Assembly: GCF_016653465.1 (NCBI RefSeq)
Contig: NZ_NHSQ01000147.1
Span: 1-64,000, forward strand
Direction: 5' to 3'
DNA length: 64,000 nt
Source of the DNA: Thiocystis minor
GTDB lineage: Bacteria; Pseudomonadota; Gammaproteobacteria; Chromatiales; Chromatiaceae
Below, piece after piece: positions 17,619-27,397 of the stretch. The notes under the pieces are model-generated. The model was given only the letters and a program-made list of their open reading frames with translations. It was not told where the DNA came from and did not search any database. Positions within the stretch are counted from its first letter, which is position 1; each line of letters starts with the position of its first letter. Position numbers and translations under genes: made by a program.

Positions 17619-17960
17619 ATGAGCCAATGCGCAACCGTTTTCGGGGCTTCGGCCCCTGACCGACTTTCTCATCTGATTCAGCAGCGGGTCTTCGGCGACC
17701 GGGTCAAGATCCCGTTGGAAATTCGCCTCTGGGGCGGCCGCACCGATCGCTGCGGCGACGCCGAGCCGGCGGTGAAGATCCTGTTCACCTGTCGGGCCTG
17801 GGCCGAAAACCTGGAGGCCGCCCGGGAGGACATCATCGCCCGTTGGGGCGAGACGCTCTATCGGCGCTTCCGGCTCTATCTCTGGGGCTCGGCCCTGGCC
17901 TTCCTGAGTCGAAGCGCGGAGGCCTTTCGGGTCGTGTTGGAACGTCCACTGGATGCATGA
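17619..17960 (+). pseudogene. Internally deleted cyclopropane-fatty-acyl-phospholipid synthase-like gene
   Basis: The 113-residue frame joins two parts of one protein family. The first about 55 residues (VKIPLEIRLWGGR then AVKILF) match the N-terminal start of CFA-synthase-type methyltransferases. The rest (WAENLEAAREDIIARWGETL, RRFRLYLWGSALAF) matches their C-terminal end, including the RLYLWG.A.AF motif. The central SAM-binding core of roughly 270 residues is missing, so no methyltransferase activity is possible. The frame is kept, so a short protein may still be made. The ATG lies 12 codons before the recognisable N-terminus. It is likely a deletion remnant rather than a new gene. Confidence 0.65.
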
Positions 17961-17972
17961 GGGGATGTCGTT

Positions 17973-18488
17973 GTGAAACCCATCGATTGCGGAAAACTCT
18001 CCGCGCACTTGCGGTTCTGCTGGGTATTGCTGAGTTGGCTGTCCCTGGCCCCGGTCATGGCCGCTGACTGGCAGGGAACCCTGCCGGATGGTTCGCGGGT
18101 CGAGGTGGATGCGAGCACCCATCGGGCCTGGCATCGAGACGGCAACAGGGTTGTGCCCTTGTGGGATGGCGTGCACCAGCTTGAGGACGGCTCGGTGGTG
18201 ATTGTCCGTGATGGAACCGCGGTGCCCACCACGGGGATGCTGGAGACCTGGGTGCCTTCATCCGAGGAGGAATCACCGCGCGTGTCATCGGCGTGTGACG
18301 ATCTGATCAAAGGGGTCTGCGGTGCGGATAATCGCTGCGCGACATCGCAGGCCTGTGGTCTGGCGCATCAACTCGCCGAAATGGCGGCGGGCAAGTCGGC
18401 CAAGGTGATGGGCGCTGACGCGCGCATCAAGACCGGGGACCAATGTCGCGAGGCCCTCGCGAATCCGTTCTTTGTGCGCTGCGATTGA
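17973..18488 (+). CDS. Secreted protein with a cysteine-bearing C-terminal domain
   Basis: The 171-residue product starts at a GTG with GAGGGG upstream. A signal peptide ending PVMA-A spans about residues 1-30. The N-terminal half (LPDGSRVEVDASTHRAW) looks like a small beta domain; the C-terminal half has five spaced cysteines (SACDDL, GVCGAD, NRCATS, ACGLAH, DQCREA), suggesting disulfides in the periplasm. I do not recognise the family. Its last codons and 3' flank are duplicated in front of atpD at 22220, where they are no longer in a gene. It lies 12 bases behind the cfa remnant, so the two may share the dyad promoter. Confidence 0.65.
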   Translation: MKPIDCGKLSAHLRFCWVLLSWLSLAPVMAADWQGTLPDGSRVEVDASTHRAWHRDGNRVVPLWDGVHQLEDGSVVIVRDGTAVPTTGMLETWVPSSEEESPRVSSACDDLIKGVCGADNRCATSQACGLAHQLAEMAAGKSAKVMGADARIKTGDQCREALANPFFVRCD

Positions 18489-18593
18489 TCCATCGGCTTC
18501 CGCCAGGACGCTTATGTGCGGCAGCGTACCGACAGCCATCGCCAGTGCGCCTAAAAGAAGCCTCTCGCATTGGTTCATTGGGACGCTGACAGA
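18431..18593. repeat. Copied promoter module, copy A
   Basis: These 163 bases align without gaps to 22220-22382; my hand count gives 22 mismatches, about 86% identity. The module covers the last codons of the secreted-protein gene, the dyad at 18515-18530 and the leader down to an ATG at 18593. Copy A contains a real gene end, so it is probably the source. Confidence 0.85.
18515..18530 (+). promoter_or_regulatory. Stress dyad, copy 6 (inside module A)
   Basis: TGTGCGGCAGCGTACC keeps the outer TGT and the GCG/CGTAC arms but has GCAG at the centre in place of CTAG. It lies 121 bases upstream of the Gly/Pro-rich protein gene. Confidence 0.65.
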
Positions 18594-18651
18594 TGAGCGT
18601 TTGGCCTCTTGCGCAGACAAACATCCTACCAATCCTGACTGGAGTTTGACC

Positions 18652-19107
18652 ATGAAACGCATGAGCCTTCGCACCACGTCGACTGCTGCCCTCTTTCTCG
18701 CCGGTTCGGTCTTGACCGTCAGCGTGTTTGCCCAACCGCCACAAGGCGCCTATGGTCCGGGCGACGGCATGAATCCCGGCGCGATGAGCGGCCCCGGATA
18801 CGGACCAGGTCCTGGACCCAGTCAGGGTCCGGGCTATGGGATGGGTCCCGGCATGATGCATGGTTACGGCCCTGGATCCGGTCAGGGTCCGGGCTACGGC
18901 ATGGATCCAGGCATGATGCATGGTGACGGTCATGGATCCGGTCAGGGTCCGGGCTATGGGATGGGTGGTCCCGGCATGATGCGTGGTTACGGCCCTGGCC
19001 CTGGTCAAGGCTACGGTATGGATCCCGGCATGAGGGGGGGCTACGGCCCAGGATCCGATCAGGGTCCGGGCTATGGTCAGGATCCCGGTTTCAATCGGAC
19101 CAGATAA
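18652..19107 (+). CDS. Secreted Gly/Pro/Met/Tyr-rich repeat protein
   Basis: The 151-residue product has a signal peptide (about residues 1-26, cleavage after VFA) and then a repeat region built of units such as GYGPG.GQGPGYGM(D/G)PGMM(H/R), repeated about four to five times. Such Gly- and Met-rich low-complexity sequence suggests an unstructured periplasmic or surface protein; Met and His could bind metal, but that is a guess. ATG at 18652 follows GGAG at 18641-18644. Dyad-bearing module A lies directly upstream. Confidence 0.7.
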   Translation: MKRMSLRTTSTAALFLAGSVLTVSVFAQPPQGAYGPGDGMNPGAMSGPGYGPGPGPSQGPGYGMGPGMMHGYGPGSGQGPGYGMDPGMMHGDGHGSGQGPGYGMGGPGMMRGYGPGPGQGYGMDPGMRGGYGPGSDQGPGYGQDPGFNRTR

Positions 19108-19199
19108 CCGCAGGTGCCGCTTGAGGCGCGAGCGTTGGCGGCCGGACCAGTCCAGCGCATGAGCCACCAGGATACCCATTCAGCCCATCGCGGTCTCGT

Positions 19200-19433
19200 C
19201 GCAAGATCGCGGTCTTCTTCGTCAGCCTGCGCCTGGTCGACGAAGAGACCTTGGCCGTGCGCTACCTCGTCGTCAATACGAGCAACTGGTGTGTCGGTCA
19301 TCAGGTGTTGGTCGCCCCGCCGTGGATTGCGGGCGTGCACTGGCCGGATCGAAGCGTCTCGGCCGATCTGAGCCGCGCGGAGAGACAGGCTGCGCCGTCC
19401 TACGATCCGTCGGCGGAACTGGATCGGCAATGA
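19200..19433 (+). pseudogene. Remnant of a PRC-barrel domain protein
   Basis: A frame without a proper start reads LVDEETLAVRYLVVNTSNWCVGHQVLV and later PSYDPSAELDR. This matches the second half of PRC-barrel domains (the pattern W-x-RYLVVDT-x-NW and the PEYDPS end), found in photosynthetic reaction-centre H subunits and stress proteins. Upstream the frame breaks and the first half is missing. Without a start codon or the N-terminal strand it is a fragment. Confidence 0.6.
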
Positions 19434-19612
19434 GAAGCGGATCCGCACGCGCACGACGGGCGACCCCCGCACTGGCAGACCGGCTCGGCGCCCGACGACC
19501 GCGTGATCTGACGCCAAGCCACCAGCGAGCCCCCTCTAGCCCAATGGCCCAACTGTCCCCGCCGACTGCCGTTGGCGCAACCCCAACTCTGCCTGAGCCC
19601 AGGACTGCAAAC

Positions 19613-20698
19613 ATGAACCCTACACAGGCACTCCATCAGCTCGGCCAGAGCCTCTGGCTGGACAACATCACGCGCAGCCTGCTGCGCAGCGGCACCCTGG
19701 CGCGTTACATCGGCGAGTTGTCGGTGACCGGCCTGACCTCGAACCCGACCATCTTCGAGCATGCGATCGGCGCGGGCGACAGCTACGACGACAGCATCCG
19801 CGTGCTCGCCGACAGGGGGCTGTCGGATGAGGATCTGTTTTTCGCACTCGCCCTCGAAGACCTGACGCAAGCGGCCGATCTGTTCCGACCTGCCTTCGAC
19901 GCCAGCGACGGTCTGGACGGCTGGGTGTCGCTCGAAGTCTCGCCGCTCCTGGCCCACGACGCGGCTCACACCATCCGGGACGCGAACCGGCTGCATACGA
20001 AGGCCGACAAGCCCAACCTGTTCATCAAGATCCCCGGCACGGCCGAGGGCATCGCGGCCATCGAGGAAGCCATCTTCGAGGGCGTGCCGGTCAACGTCAC
20101 ACTGCTGTTCTCGCGCGAGCAGGTGCTGGCCGCCGCCGAGGCTTACCTTCGTGGCATCGAGCGCCGGCTGGCGACCGGGCTCGATCCTGACGTGGCGTCG
20201 GTGTTGTCGCTCTTCGTCAGCCGCTGGGACGTCGCCGTGAAGCAGGACGTCGCGCCACCTTTCCACAATCGGTTGGGCATCGCCATCGCCATGCGCACCT
20301 TCAAGGCGCACGCCGAACTCTTGGCCTCGGCACGCTGGCAGCGACTCGCCGCCGCCGGCGCGCGCCCGCAGCGCCTGCTGTGGGCCAGCACCGGCACCAA
20401 GGACCTCGCAGCGCCGGACACCCTGTACGTCCAGGCGCTGGCAGCGCCCGGAACCATCAACACCTTGCCCGAGAAGACACTGCTGGCCTTTGCCGATCAC
20501 GGCCAGGTCGAACGGGCGTTGCCGGCCGACGGCGGTGACGCCGAAGCCGTGATCGCGGACTTCCGACGCGAAGGTATCGACGACGACGCGCTCGCCGCTC
20601 AACTACAGCGCGAAGGGGTCGATGCCTTCGCCACCTCCTGGCATGCGCTGCTCACGCGCATCCGCGAGAAGCGCGCGTTACCGGCGCCGCGGACATGA
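19613..20698 (+). CDS. tal: Transaldolase
   Basis: The 361-residue product is a transaldolase of the longer bacterial type (TalB/Tal2-like). It transfers dihydroxyacetone units between sugar phosphates in the pentose phosphate pathway. The N-terminal [16 protein letters not shown] and [19 protein letters not shown] are the two transaldolase signatures; the Lys in FIKIPGT (about residue 142) forms the Schiff base. The frame is open upstream, but ATG at 19613 gives the family's normal N-terminus. Its stop overlaps the ATG of a broken transketolase (ATGA), showing an ancestral tal-tkt operon. Confidence 0.9.
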   Translation: MNPTQALHQLGQSLWLDNITRSLLRSGTLARYIGELSVTGLTSNPTIFEHAIGAGDSYDDSIRVLADRGLSDEDLFFALALEDLTQAADLFRPAFDASDGLDGWVSLEVSPLLAHDAAHTIRDANRLHTKADKPNLFIKIPGTAEGIAAIEEAIFEGVPVNVTLLFSREQVLAAAEAYLRGIERRLATGLDPDVASVLSLFVSRWDVAVKQDVAPPFHNRLGIAIAMRTFKAHAELLASARWQRLAAAGARPQRLLWASTGTKDLAAPDTLYVQALAAPGTINTLPEKTLLAFADHGQVERALPADGGDAEAVIADFRREGIDDDALAAQLQREGVDAFATSWHALLTRIREKRALPAPRT

Positions 20699-20942
20699 GC
20701 GCGGCCAGCCTCGATCGGCTGTGCATCAACACCCTGCGCACGCTGGCCATCGACCAGGTGCAGCGGGCCAACTCCGGGCACCCCGGGACGCCAATGGGTG
20801 CGGCGCCCACCGCCTACTGCCTTTGGCAGCGCTTCCTGCGCTTTGACCCCGAAGATGCCGCCTGGCCCGACCGCGACCGCTTCGTGCTGTCGGTCGGCCA
20901 CGCCTCGGCGCTGCTGTATGGGCTGCTGCATCTGTGCGGCGT
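20695..20942 (+). pseudogene. tkt: Transketolase N-terminal fragment
   Basis: The frame begins with an ATGA overlap with tal and reads the thiamine-diphosphate domain start of transketolase: [40 protein letters not shown] and [17 protein letters not shown]. After about 80 residues homology stops and a different frame takes over near 20940. Roughly 430 residues of the normal enzyme are missing, so there is no catalytic function. Confidence 0.85.
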
Positions 20943-21197
20943 GAAAGCGGCGACTATGTGCTGGCCGATGCCGCCGACGGGCGGCCCGAGGTGCTGCTGC
21001 TGGCCAGCGGCAGCGAAGTGGCCTTGTGCATCGCCGCCTACGAGGAGTTGACGTCCGAGGGCATCCAGGCGCGCGTGGTCAGCATGCCCTCGTGGGATCT
21101 GTTCGAGCGCCAGGACGATGCCTATCGCGAGCAGGTGCTGCCCGAAGCCGTGACGGCCCGCGTCTCGGTCGAGGCCGCTTCGCCGCTGGGTTGGGAC
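20935..21197 (+). pseudogene. tkt: Transketolase C-terminal fragment
   Basis: In a shifted frame the sequence [20 protein letters not shown], then [20 protein letters not shown] and [12 protein letters not shown], is the C-terminal domain of transketolase. It is joined to the N-terminal fragment at about 20940 after loss of the middle, and fused in frame to a phosphoketolase end at about 21197. It belongs to the same decayed gene. Confidence 0.8.
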
Positions 21198-21449
21198 GGC
21201 GACTTCCATGTTCGCGGCTACAAAGAGGAAGGCACCATCACCACTCCCTTCGACATGACGGTGCTGAACGATCTGGACCGTTTCCACCTGGTGATGGACG
21301 CCATCGACCGGCTGCCTCGGACCGGCGACAAGGGTATCTACCTGAAGCAACAGCTCAAGGACAAGCTGATCGAACACAGGCAGTACATCGACAAACACGG
21401 ACAGGACATGCCGGAGATTCGCGACTGGACCTGGAGCATCCCCGCATGA
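21198..21449 (+). pseudogene. Phosphoketolase C-terminal fragment fused to transketolase
   Basis: Immediately after GWD of transketolase the frame continues with [20 protein letters not shown], then [21 protein letters not shown], which is the C-terminus of D-xylulose 5-phosphate phosphoketolase. The intact phosphoketolase at 51857-54214 has the same blocks but is not identical ([18 protein letters not shown]), so this is the stump of a second gene. The join leaves an open chimeric frame, 20934-21449, that may still be translated but lacks active sites. Confidence 0.85.
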
Positions 21450-21600
21450 CCGCGCCCTTCAGCAACCGGCCATGGAAACCTGGGCGGGCCAGGACGCCAA
21501 CGCGAAAGCCGCACAACAAGCCCTGCTGCAACGCGCCAGATGCAACTTGGCCGCGCGTCGCGGCGAATACCGTGCCGCACTGGAAGTCACAGGCGCATGA
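21450..21600 (+). pseudogene. Class I fructose-bisphosphate aldolase C-terminal fragment
   Basis: A third remnant follows at once. The frame reads RALQQPAMETWAGQDANAKA, then QQALLQRARCNLAARRGEY and LE before a TGA at 21598-21600. This fits the C-terminal end of class I fructose-1,6-bisphosphate aldolases, with RALQ-P-W-G and the AQ-AL--RA-- helix. The stop overlaps the ATG of the histidine phosphatase gene (ATGA), so the ancestral operon order was tal-tkt-xfp-fba-phosphatase. Confidence 0.65.
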
Positions 21601-22214
21601 CAGCCAACGCATCCAACAGCCTGCGCCTGTATCTCGTTCGTCACGGCGAAACCGAGTGGTCGCTGTCCGGCCAACACACCGGCCGCGCGGATCTTCCGTT
21701 GACCCAGCATGGCGAGGACGAGGCGCGCGAACTGGGCCGGTACCTGCGGGAGATCCCATTTGCCCATGTGCTGACCAGTCCGCTCAAGCGCGCGCGGCAA
21801 ACCTGCGAGTTGGCCGGTCTGGATCTCACCCCGGAAATCGCGCCCGACCTGGCCGAATGGGACGATGGCGATTACGAAGGCCAGCGCTCAGTCGATATCC
21901 GGAGCAGCCGTCCGGATTGGGATGTCTATCGGGACGGCTGCCCCCAAGGGGAAATGCCCGCACAGGTTTCTGACCGCGCCGATCGGCTTCTCGCCCGTGT
22001 GTGCGCCCTGACCGGAACGATCGCGCTCTTTTCGCACGGTCAATTCGGCGGCGTCCTGGCCGCGCGCTGGATCGGGCTGGCGGTGACCGAAGCGCGGCAT
22101 TTCACACTCGGCACGGCATCGCTCAGCCTGTTCGCCTTCGACTCCCACCACCCGGACGTACCGGTGATCGCGTTGTGGAATCTGGTCGCTCGGGACATGC
22201 CCGCTCATGCGTGA
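21597..22214 (+). CDS. Histidine phosphatase family (phosphoglycerate mutase-like) protein
   Basis: The 205-residue protein carries the RHG motif LVRHGETEW (about residues 14-22) with the nucleophilic His, an Arg in SPLKRARQT, a Glu in EWDDGDYEG, and the second catalytic His in FSHGQFGG. It hydrolyses phosphomonoesters; sugar phosphates are a plausible substrate given the tal-tkt-aldolase context. ATG at 21597 overlaps the aldolase remnant's stop and is preferred over in-frame codons upstream that lie within that remnant. Confidence 0.85.
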   Translation: MTANASNSLRLYLVRHGETEWSLSGQHTGRADLPLTQHGEDEARELGRYLREIPFAHVLTSPLKRARQTCELAGLDLTPEIAPDLAEWDDGDYEGQRSVDIRSSRPDWDVYRDGCPQGEMPAQVSDRADRLLARVCALTGTIALFSHGQFGGVLAARWIGLAVTEARHFTLGTASLSLFAFDSHHPDVPVIALWNLVARDMPAHA

Positions 22215-22219
22215 ATCCG

Positions 22220-24226
<2,007 letters not shown>

Positions 24227-24234
<8 letters not shown>

Positions 24235-24565
24235 GTCTCCAGAAAGAAAGACGGCGGGCACGGCTCCGACCCTCGCCGGACAGGTCGGCAACAAGGCCGC
24301 GCGCAAGCTCAAGGCCCGGCGCGACCCCACGCCGGGGGTCTGGTTCGGCCTCGGCATGATGGGGCTGATCGGCTGGTCGGTGGTGGTGCCGACCCTGCTC
24401 GGCGCGGGGCTGGGGCTCTGGCTCGACGCACGGCATCCCGGCACCCATTCCTGGACGCTGGCGCTACTGGTCGGCGGGCTCACGCTCGGCTGCTTCAATG
24501 CCTGGCGCTGGGTCGCCAAGGAAGAACGGGCGATGCGCGAAGAACAGGAGGATCGCGATGACTGA
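24227..24565 (+). CDS. atpQ: N-ATPase accessory membrane protein AtpQ (AtpI/AtpZ-like)
   Basis: The 112-residue protein has a charged N-terminus and two transmembrane helices (about residues 44-66 and 73-92) in the pattern of AtpI/AtpZ proteins (WFGLGMMGLIGWSVVVPTL, GAGLGLWLDAR). AtpQ is a hallmark of N-ATPase operons and is thought to help assemble the c ring or carry magnesium or calcium. The start overlaps atpC; the end overlaps atpR. Confidence 0.8.
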
Positions 24566-24878
24566 CACGCTGAACCTGGTGCTGGCCGGGGTCGTGGGCC
24601 TGGCGCTCGGGGCGGTCTTCTTCGGCGGACTCTGGTGGACGCTGCGCAAGAGCCTTGAGTCACCGCGCCCGGCGCTGTGGCTGCTGGGCAGCCTGCTAAC
24701 GCGGATGAGTCTGGTGCTGGTCGGCCTGTACCTGGTCTCCGACGGCCAATGGGAGCGCCTGCTGGCTGGGCTCGTCGGCGTGATCGGCGCGCGGTTTTTC
24801 GTCCTGCGACTGACTGGCCCAGCCGCTGGACATCAAGGCGTTGCAAAGGAGGCCCGGCATGCGTCTGACGCCCGATGA
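24558..24878 (+). CDS. atpR: N-ATPase subunit AtpR
   Basis: The 106-residue protein has three hydrophobic helices. AtpR is found only in N-ATPase operons; its membrane Arg residues are proposed to interact with the carboxylates of subunit c during assembly. Here the second helix begins LLGSLLTRMSLVLVGLYL with one such Arg, and a further Arg sits in IGARFFVLRL. ATG at 24558 overlaps the atpQ stop region by 8 bases and the gene overlaps atpB by 20. Confidence 0.8.
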   Translation: MTDTLNLVLAGVVGLALGAVFFGGLWWTLRKSLESPRPALWLLGSLLTRMSLVLVGLYLVSDGQWERLLAGLVGVIGARFFVLRLTGPAAGHQGVAKEARHASDAR

Positions 24879-25548
24879 GATCATCTTTTGGCAGTACGGG
24901 TTTCTCAAGCTCAACGCCACCATCGTCTTCACCTGGGCGCTGATGCTGGTGCTGGTGGTCGGCTCGATCCTGGTCACGCACCGGCTGTCTCGGGATCTCA
25001 GCCGTTCGCGCTGGCAGAACCTGCTGGAGATCCTCGTCACCGGCATCGAGCAACAGATCCGGGAGGTCGGCCTGCATGAGGCGCGCACCTATCTCGGCTT
25101 TCTCGGCACCCTCTTCCTGTTCGTCGCCGCGGCCACCCTGGCCACCGTCATCCCCGGCTACGAGCCGCCGACCGGCTCGCTCTCGACCACCACCGCACTC
25201 GCGCTGTGCGTGCTGGTAGCCGTGCCGCTGTTCGGCATCGCGGACCAGGGGCTGGGTGGCTATCTCAAGTCCTACATGGAGCCGACCGTCATGATGCTGC
25301 CGTTCAACCTCATCAGCGAGGTCTCACGCACCCTGGCCCTGGCGGTGCGGCTGTTCGGCAACATGATGAGCGGGGCGATGATCATCGCCATCCTGCTCAC
25401 TATCACGCCCTTCCTCTTTCCGATCCTCATGACAGCGCTCGGCCTGCTCACCGGGATGGTGCAGGCGTACATCTTCAGCATCCTGGCCGCTGTGTATATC
25501 GCGGCCGCCACGCGCACACGCAAGCCCAAGCCGGTGGCCAAGCCATGA
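24859..25548 (+). CDS. atpB: N-ATPase subunit a
   Basis: The 229-residue membrane subunit forms the ion half-channels with the c ring. The essential Arg lies in the conserved RLFGNMMSG (about residues 168-176), and the final helix shows QAYIFSILAAVYI. Five to six transmembrane helices can be read. A strong AAAGGAGG at 24845-24852 sits 6 nt before the ATG at 24859; an in-frame ATG upstream at 24841 is less well placed. Confidence 0.93.
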   Translation: MRLTPDEIIFWQYGFLKLNATIVFTWALMLVLVVGSILVTHRLSRDLSRSRWQNLLEILVTGIEQQIREVGLHEARTYLGFLGTLFLFVAAATLATVIPGYEPPTGSLSTTTALALCVLVAVPLFGIADQGLGGYLKSYMEPTVMMLPFNLISEVSRTLALAVRLFGNMMSGAMIIAILLTITPFLFPILMTALGLLTGMVQAYIFSILAAVYIAAATRTRKPKPVAKP

Positions 25549-25578
25549 GACACCCACAGACTCAGCGGAGAACACACC

Positions 25579-25860
25579 ATGGATAGCTTGACCCTGATCG
25601 CGGTGGCATCGATCGTCATCGCCGGCCTCACCACGGGCTTCGGCACCATGGGACCGGCGCTCGCGGAAGGCCGCGCGGTGGCGACCGCGCTGACCGCACT
25701 GGCGCAGCAGCCCGACGCCTCGGCCACCATCACCCGCACCCTGTTCGTCGGTCTGGCGATGATCGAGTCCACGGCCATCTACTGCTTCGTGGTTTCGATG
25801 ATCCTCATCTTCGCCAACCCCTTCTGGAACCTCGCCATCGCCCAGGTCGCCGGGAAGTAG
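25579..25860 (+). CDS. atpE: N-ATPase subunit c
   Basis: The 93-residue protein is a hairpin of two helices forming the rotor ring. Helix 2 has the ion-binding Glu63 followed by Ser-Thr and Tyr68 (MIESTAIY), the pattern of sodium-binding c subunits. Helix 1 has Glu30 (GPALAEGR) where sodium-type rings have Gln. Two carboxylates per subunit are typical of N-ATPases, for which sodium specificity was first predicted but a Burkholderia ring was later reported to move protons. The coupling ion is therefore open. The gene starts 30 bases after atpB. Confidence 0.93.
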   Translation: MDSLTLIAVASIVIAGLTTGFGTMGPALAEGRAVATALTALAQQPDASATITRTLFVGLAMIESTAIYCFVVSMILIFANPFWNLAIAQVAGK

Positions 25861-25863
25861 GTC

Positions 25864-26643
25864 ATGCTCATCGACTGGTTCACCGTCGGCGCGCAGGCGA
25901 TCAACTTTCTGGTTCTGGTGTGGTTGCTGAAGCGCTTTCTCTATCGCCCGATCCTCGACGCCATCGACGCGCGCGAGCAGCGGATCAGCGCGGAGCTGGC
26001 GGATGCCGACGCCAAACGCGCCGAGGCCCGGCAGGAGCGCGAGACCTTTCAGCAGAAGAACGAAGAATTCGACCGACAGCGTGCGGCGCTCCTGGCCGAG
26101 GCGACGGATGCAGCGAAGGCCGAGCGCCAGCGGCTGCTCGACGAGGCCCGGCAAGCCGCCGATGCACTGCGCGCCAAGCGGCAGGACGCCTTGCGACAGG
26201 AGGCCGATCAGCTCAATCAGGCGCTATCGAAACGGACTCGGCGGGAGGTCTTCGCGATCGCGCGCAAGACCCTGACGGATCTTGCCGGGGTCAGTCTGGA
26301 CGAGCGTCTGGTTGAGGTCTTCATCGAGCGCCTGAGGGCGATGGAGGGCGAGGCGCATGCCGTGTTTGCCGAGGCGCTGAAGGCGGCAACCGAGCCGGTG
26401 CGGGTGCGCAGTGCCTTTGAGCTGCACGCGGTGCAGCGCGCGATGATCCAGGCGGCGCTCAACAGCGATTTTGCAACCGAGGTTCCGGTCCAGTTCGACG
26501 CCGGGCCGGATTTGGTTGGCGGGATCGAGTTGACGGTGCATGGACAACGGATCGGCTGGAGCATTGCGGATTATCTGAGGTCGCTGGAGCAGGGGGTTGG
26601 GGAGTTGCTGAATGGGCAGAGTGGGGTTGCAAAGAGTGAATGA
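25864..26643 (+). CDS. atpF: N-ATPase subunit b with a delta-like C-terminal region
   Basis: The 259-residue product has one N-terminal membrane helix (INFLVLVWLLKRFLYRPIL), a long coiled coil (about residues 35-130) and a C-terminal domain (about 180-245) with GGIELTVHGQRIGWSIADYL, resembling the end of the delta subunit. The operon has no separate atpH, so this long b subunit probably supplies both stator parts. It begins 3 bases after the atpE stop. Directly behind it the operon is interrupted by a repeat array. Confidence 0.9.
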   Translation: MLIDWFTVGAQAINFLVLVWLLKRFLYRPILDAIDAREQRISAELADADAKRAEARQERETFQQKNEEFDRQRAALLAEATDAAKAERQRLLDEARQAADALRAKRQDALRQEADQLNQALSKRTRREVFAIARKTLTDLAGVSLDERLVEVFIERLRAMEGEAHAVFAEALKAATEPVRVRSAFELHAVQRAMIQAALNSDFATEVPVQFDAGPDLVGGIELTVHGQRIGWSIADYLRSLEQGVGELLNGQSGVAKSE

Positions 26644-26804
26644 CTTCAAGGACTCCATGGACTACAAAGACTTTTAAGGACAACAAAGACTTTAAGGACA
26701 ACAAAGACTCCAGGGACTTCAAGGACTGGTTGATTCAGTTGTCGTTGCAGTCCTTGATGTCCTTGAAGTCTTCTCTTTGAAGTCTTTGAAGTCCCTGAAG
26801 TCCT
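26643..26804. repeat. AAGGAC/GTCCTT repeat array, left of the four-helix-bundle gene
   Basis: A forward arm (26643-26727) of about nine degenerate units such as AAAGACTTTAAGGACAAC is followed by a non-repeat spacer containing CAGTTGTCGTTGCAG. A reverse arm (26751-26804) of GTCCTTGAAGTC-type units completes it. The two arms are inverted relative to each other and could form a long hairpin in DNA or RNA. The array fills most of the gap between atpF and the next gene. Confidence 0.85.
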
Positions 26805-26822
26805 TCAACCAAGGAGCACCCC

Positions 26823-27392
26823 ATGCCCACCGGCTTCATCCCCACCCACGGCGGCTACAAAAACCTGCTCTCCTATCAAAAAGCCGAAATCGTCTACGAC
26901 GCCACAATCCATTTCTGTCAACGATTCGTCGAAAAACGCGACCGCACCTATGACCAGATGGTGCAAGCCGCCCGGTCCGGCAAACAGAACATCATCGAGG
27001 GCAGCATGGCCTCCGGTACCTCGAAGGAAATGGAGATCAAGCTGACCAATGTCGCCCGAGCCAGCCTGGAGGAGCTGCTGGCCGACTACCGCGACTTCCT
27101 GCGCGTGCGCGGGATCGCGGAGTGGCCCAAGGATCACGCCTACGCCCTTCGGCTGCGCGAGCTGAACCGTATTCCCAACGCGACTTATGAAACCTTTCGC
27201 AAGGGCGTCGAGCATCCCGACCCGGCCATTTGCGCCAACGTCATCATCGGGTTGATTCGGGTGACGAGCGTGCTCTTGAGTCGGCAGATTCAGGCGCTGG
27301 AGAAGGCGTTTCTTGAACAAGGCGGGCTGCGTGAGCGCATGACCAGGGCGCGGCTTGATGCGCGTGACCGGCAGCGCGGGAGGGGGCGGTGA
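26823..27392 (+). CDS. Four-helix-bundle protein (S23/IVP-like, suffix-domain type)
   Basis: The 189-residue product matches the stand-alone four-helix-bundle family related to proteins encoded in 23S rRNA intervening sequences and to the Avd proteins of diversity-generating retroelements. The signature YDQMVQAARSGKQNIIEGS corresponds to the R(A/R)A..I..NI(A/V)EG block of that family. A longer C-terminal segment corresponds to the four-helix-bundle suffix domain. These proteins are presumed to bind nucleic acid; the biological role is not known. AAGGAG at 26811-26816 precedes the ATG. The gene has no counterpart in standard N-ATPase operons and is bracketed by repeat arrays, so it looks like an inserted cassette. 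Confidence 0.8.
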   Translation: MPTGFIPTHGGYKNLLSYQKAEIVYDATIHFCQRFVEKRDRTYDQMVQAARSGKQNIIEGSMASGTSKEMEIKLTNVARASLEELLADYRDFLRVRGIAEWPKDHAYALRLRELNRIPNATYETFRKGVEHPDPAICANVIIGLIRVTSVLLSRQIQALEKAFLEQGGLRERMTRARLDARDRQRGRGR

Positions 27393-27397
27393 GTGTT

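Noticed and set aside
18593-18650. Small reading frame starting at the ATG of module copy A
   Set aside because: It is about 18 codons, with no ribosome binding site; the matching ATG matters only in copy B, where it starts atpD.
20934-21449. An intact small enzyme of 171 residues
   Set aside because: It is open but joins a transketolase end to a phosphoketolase end, without any active site from either.
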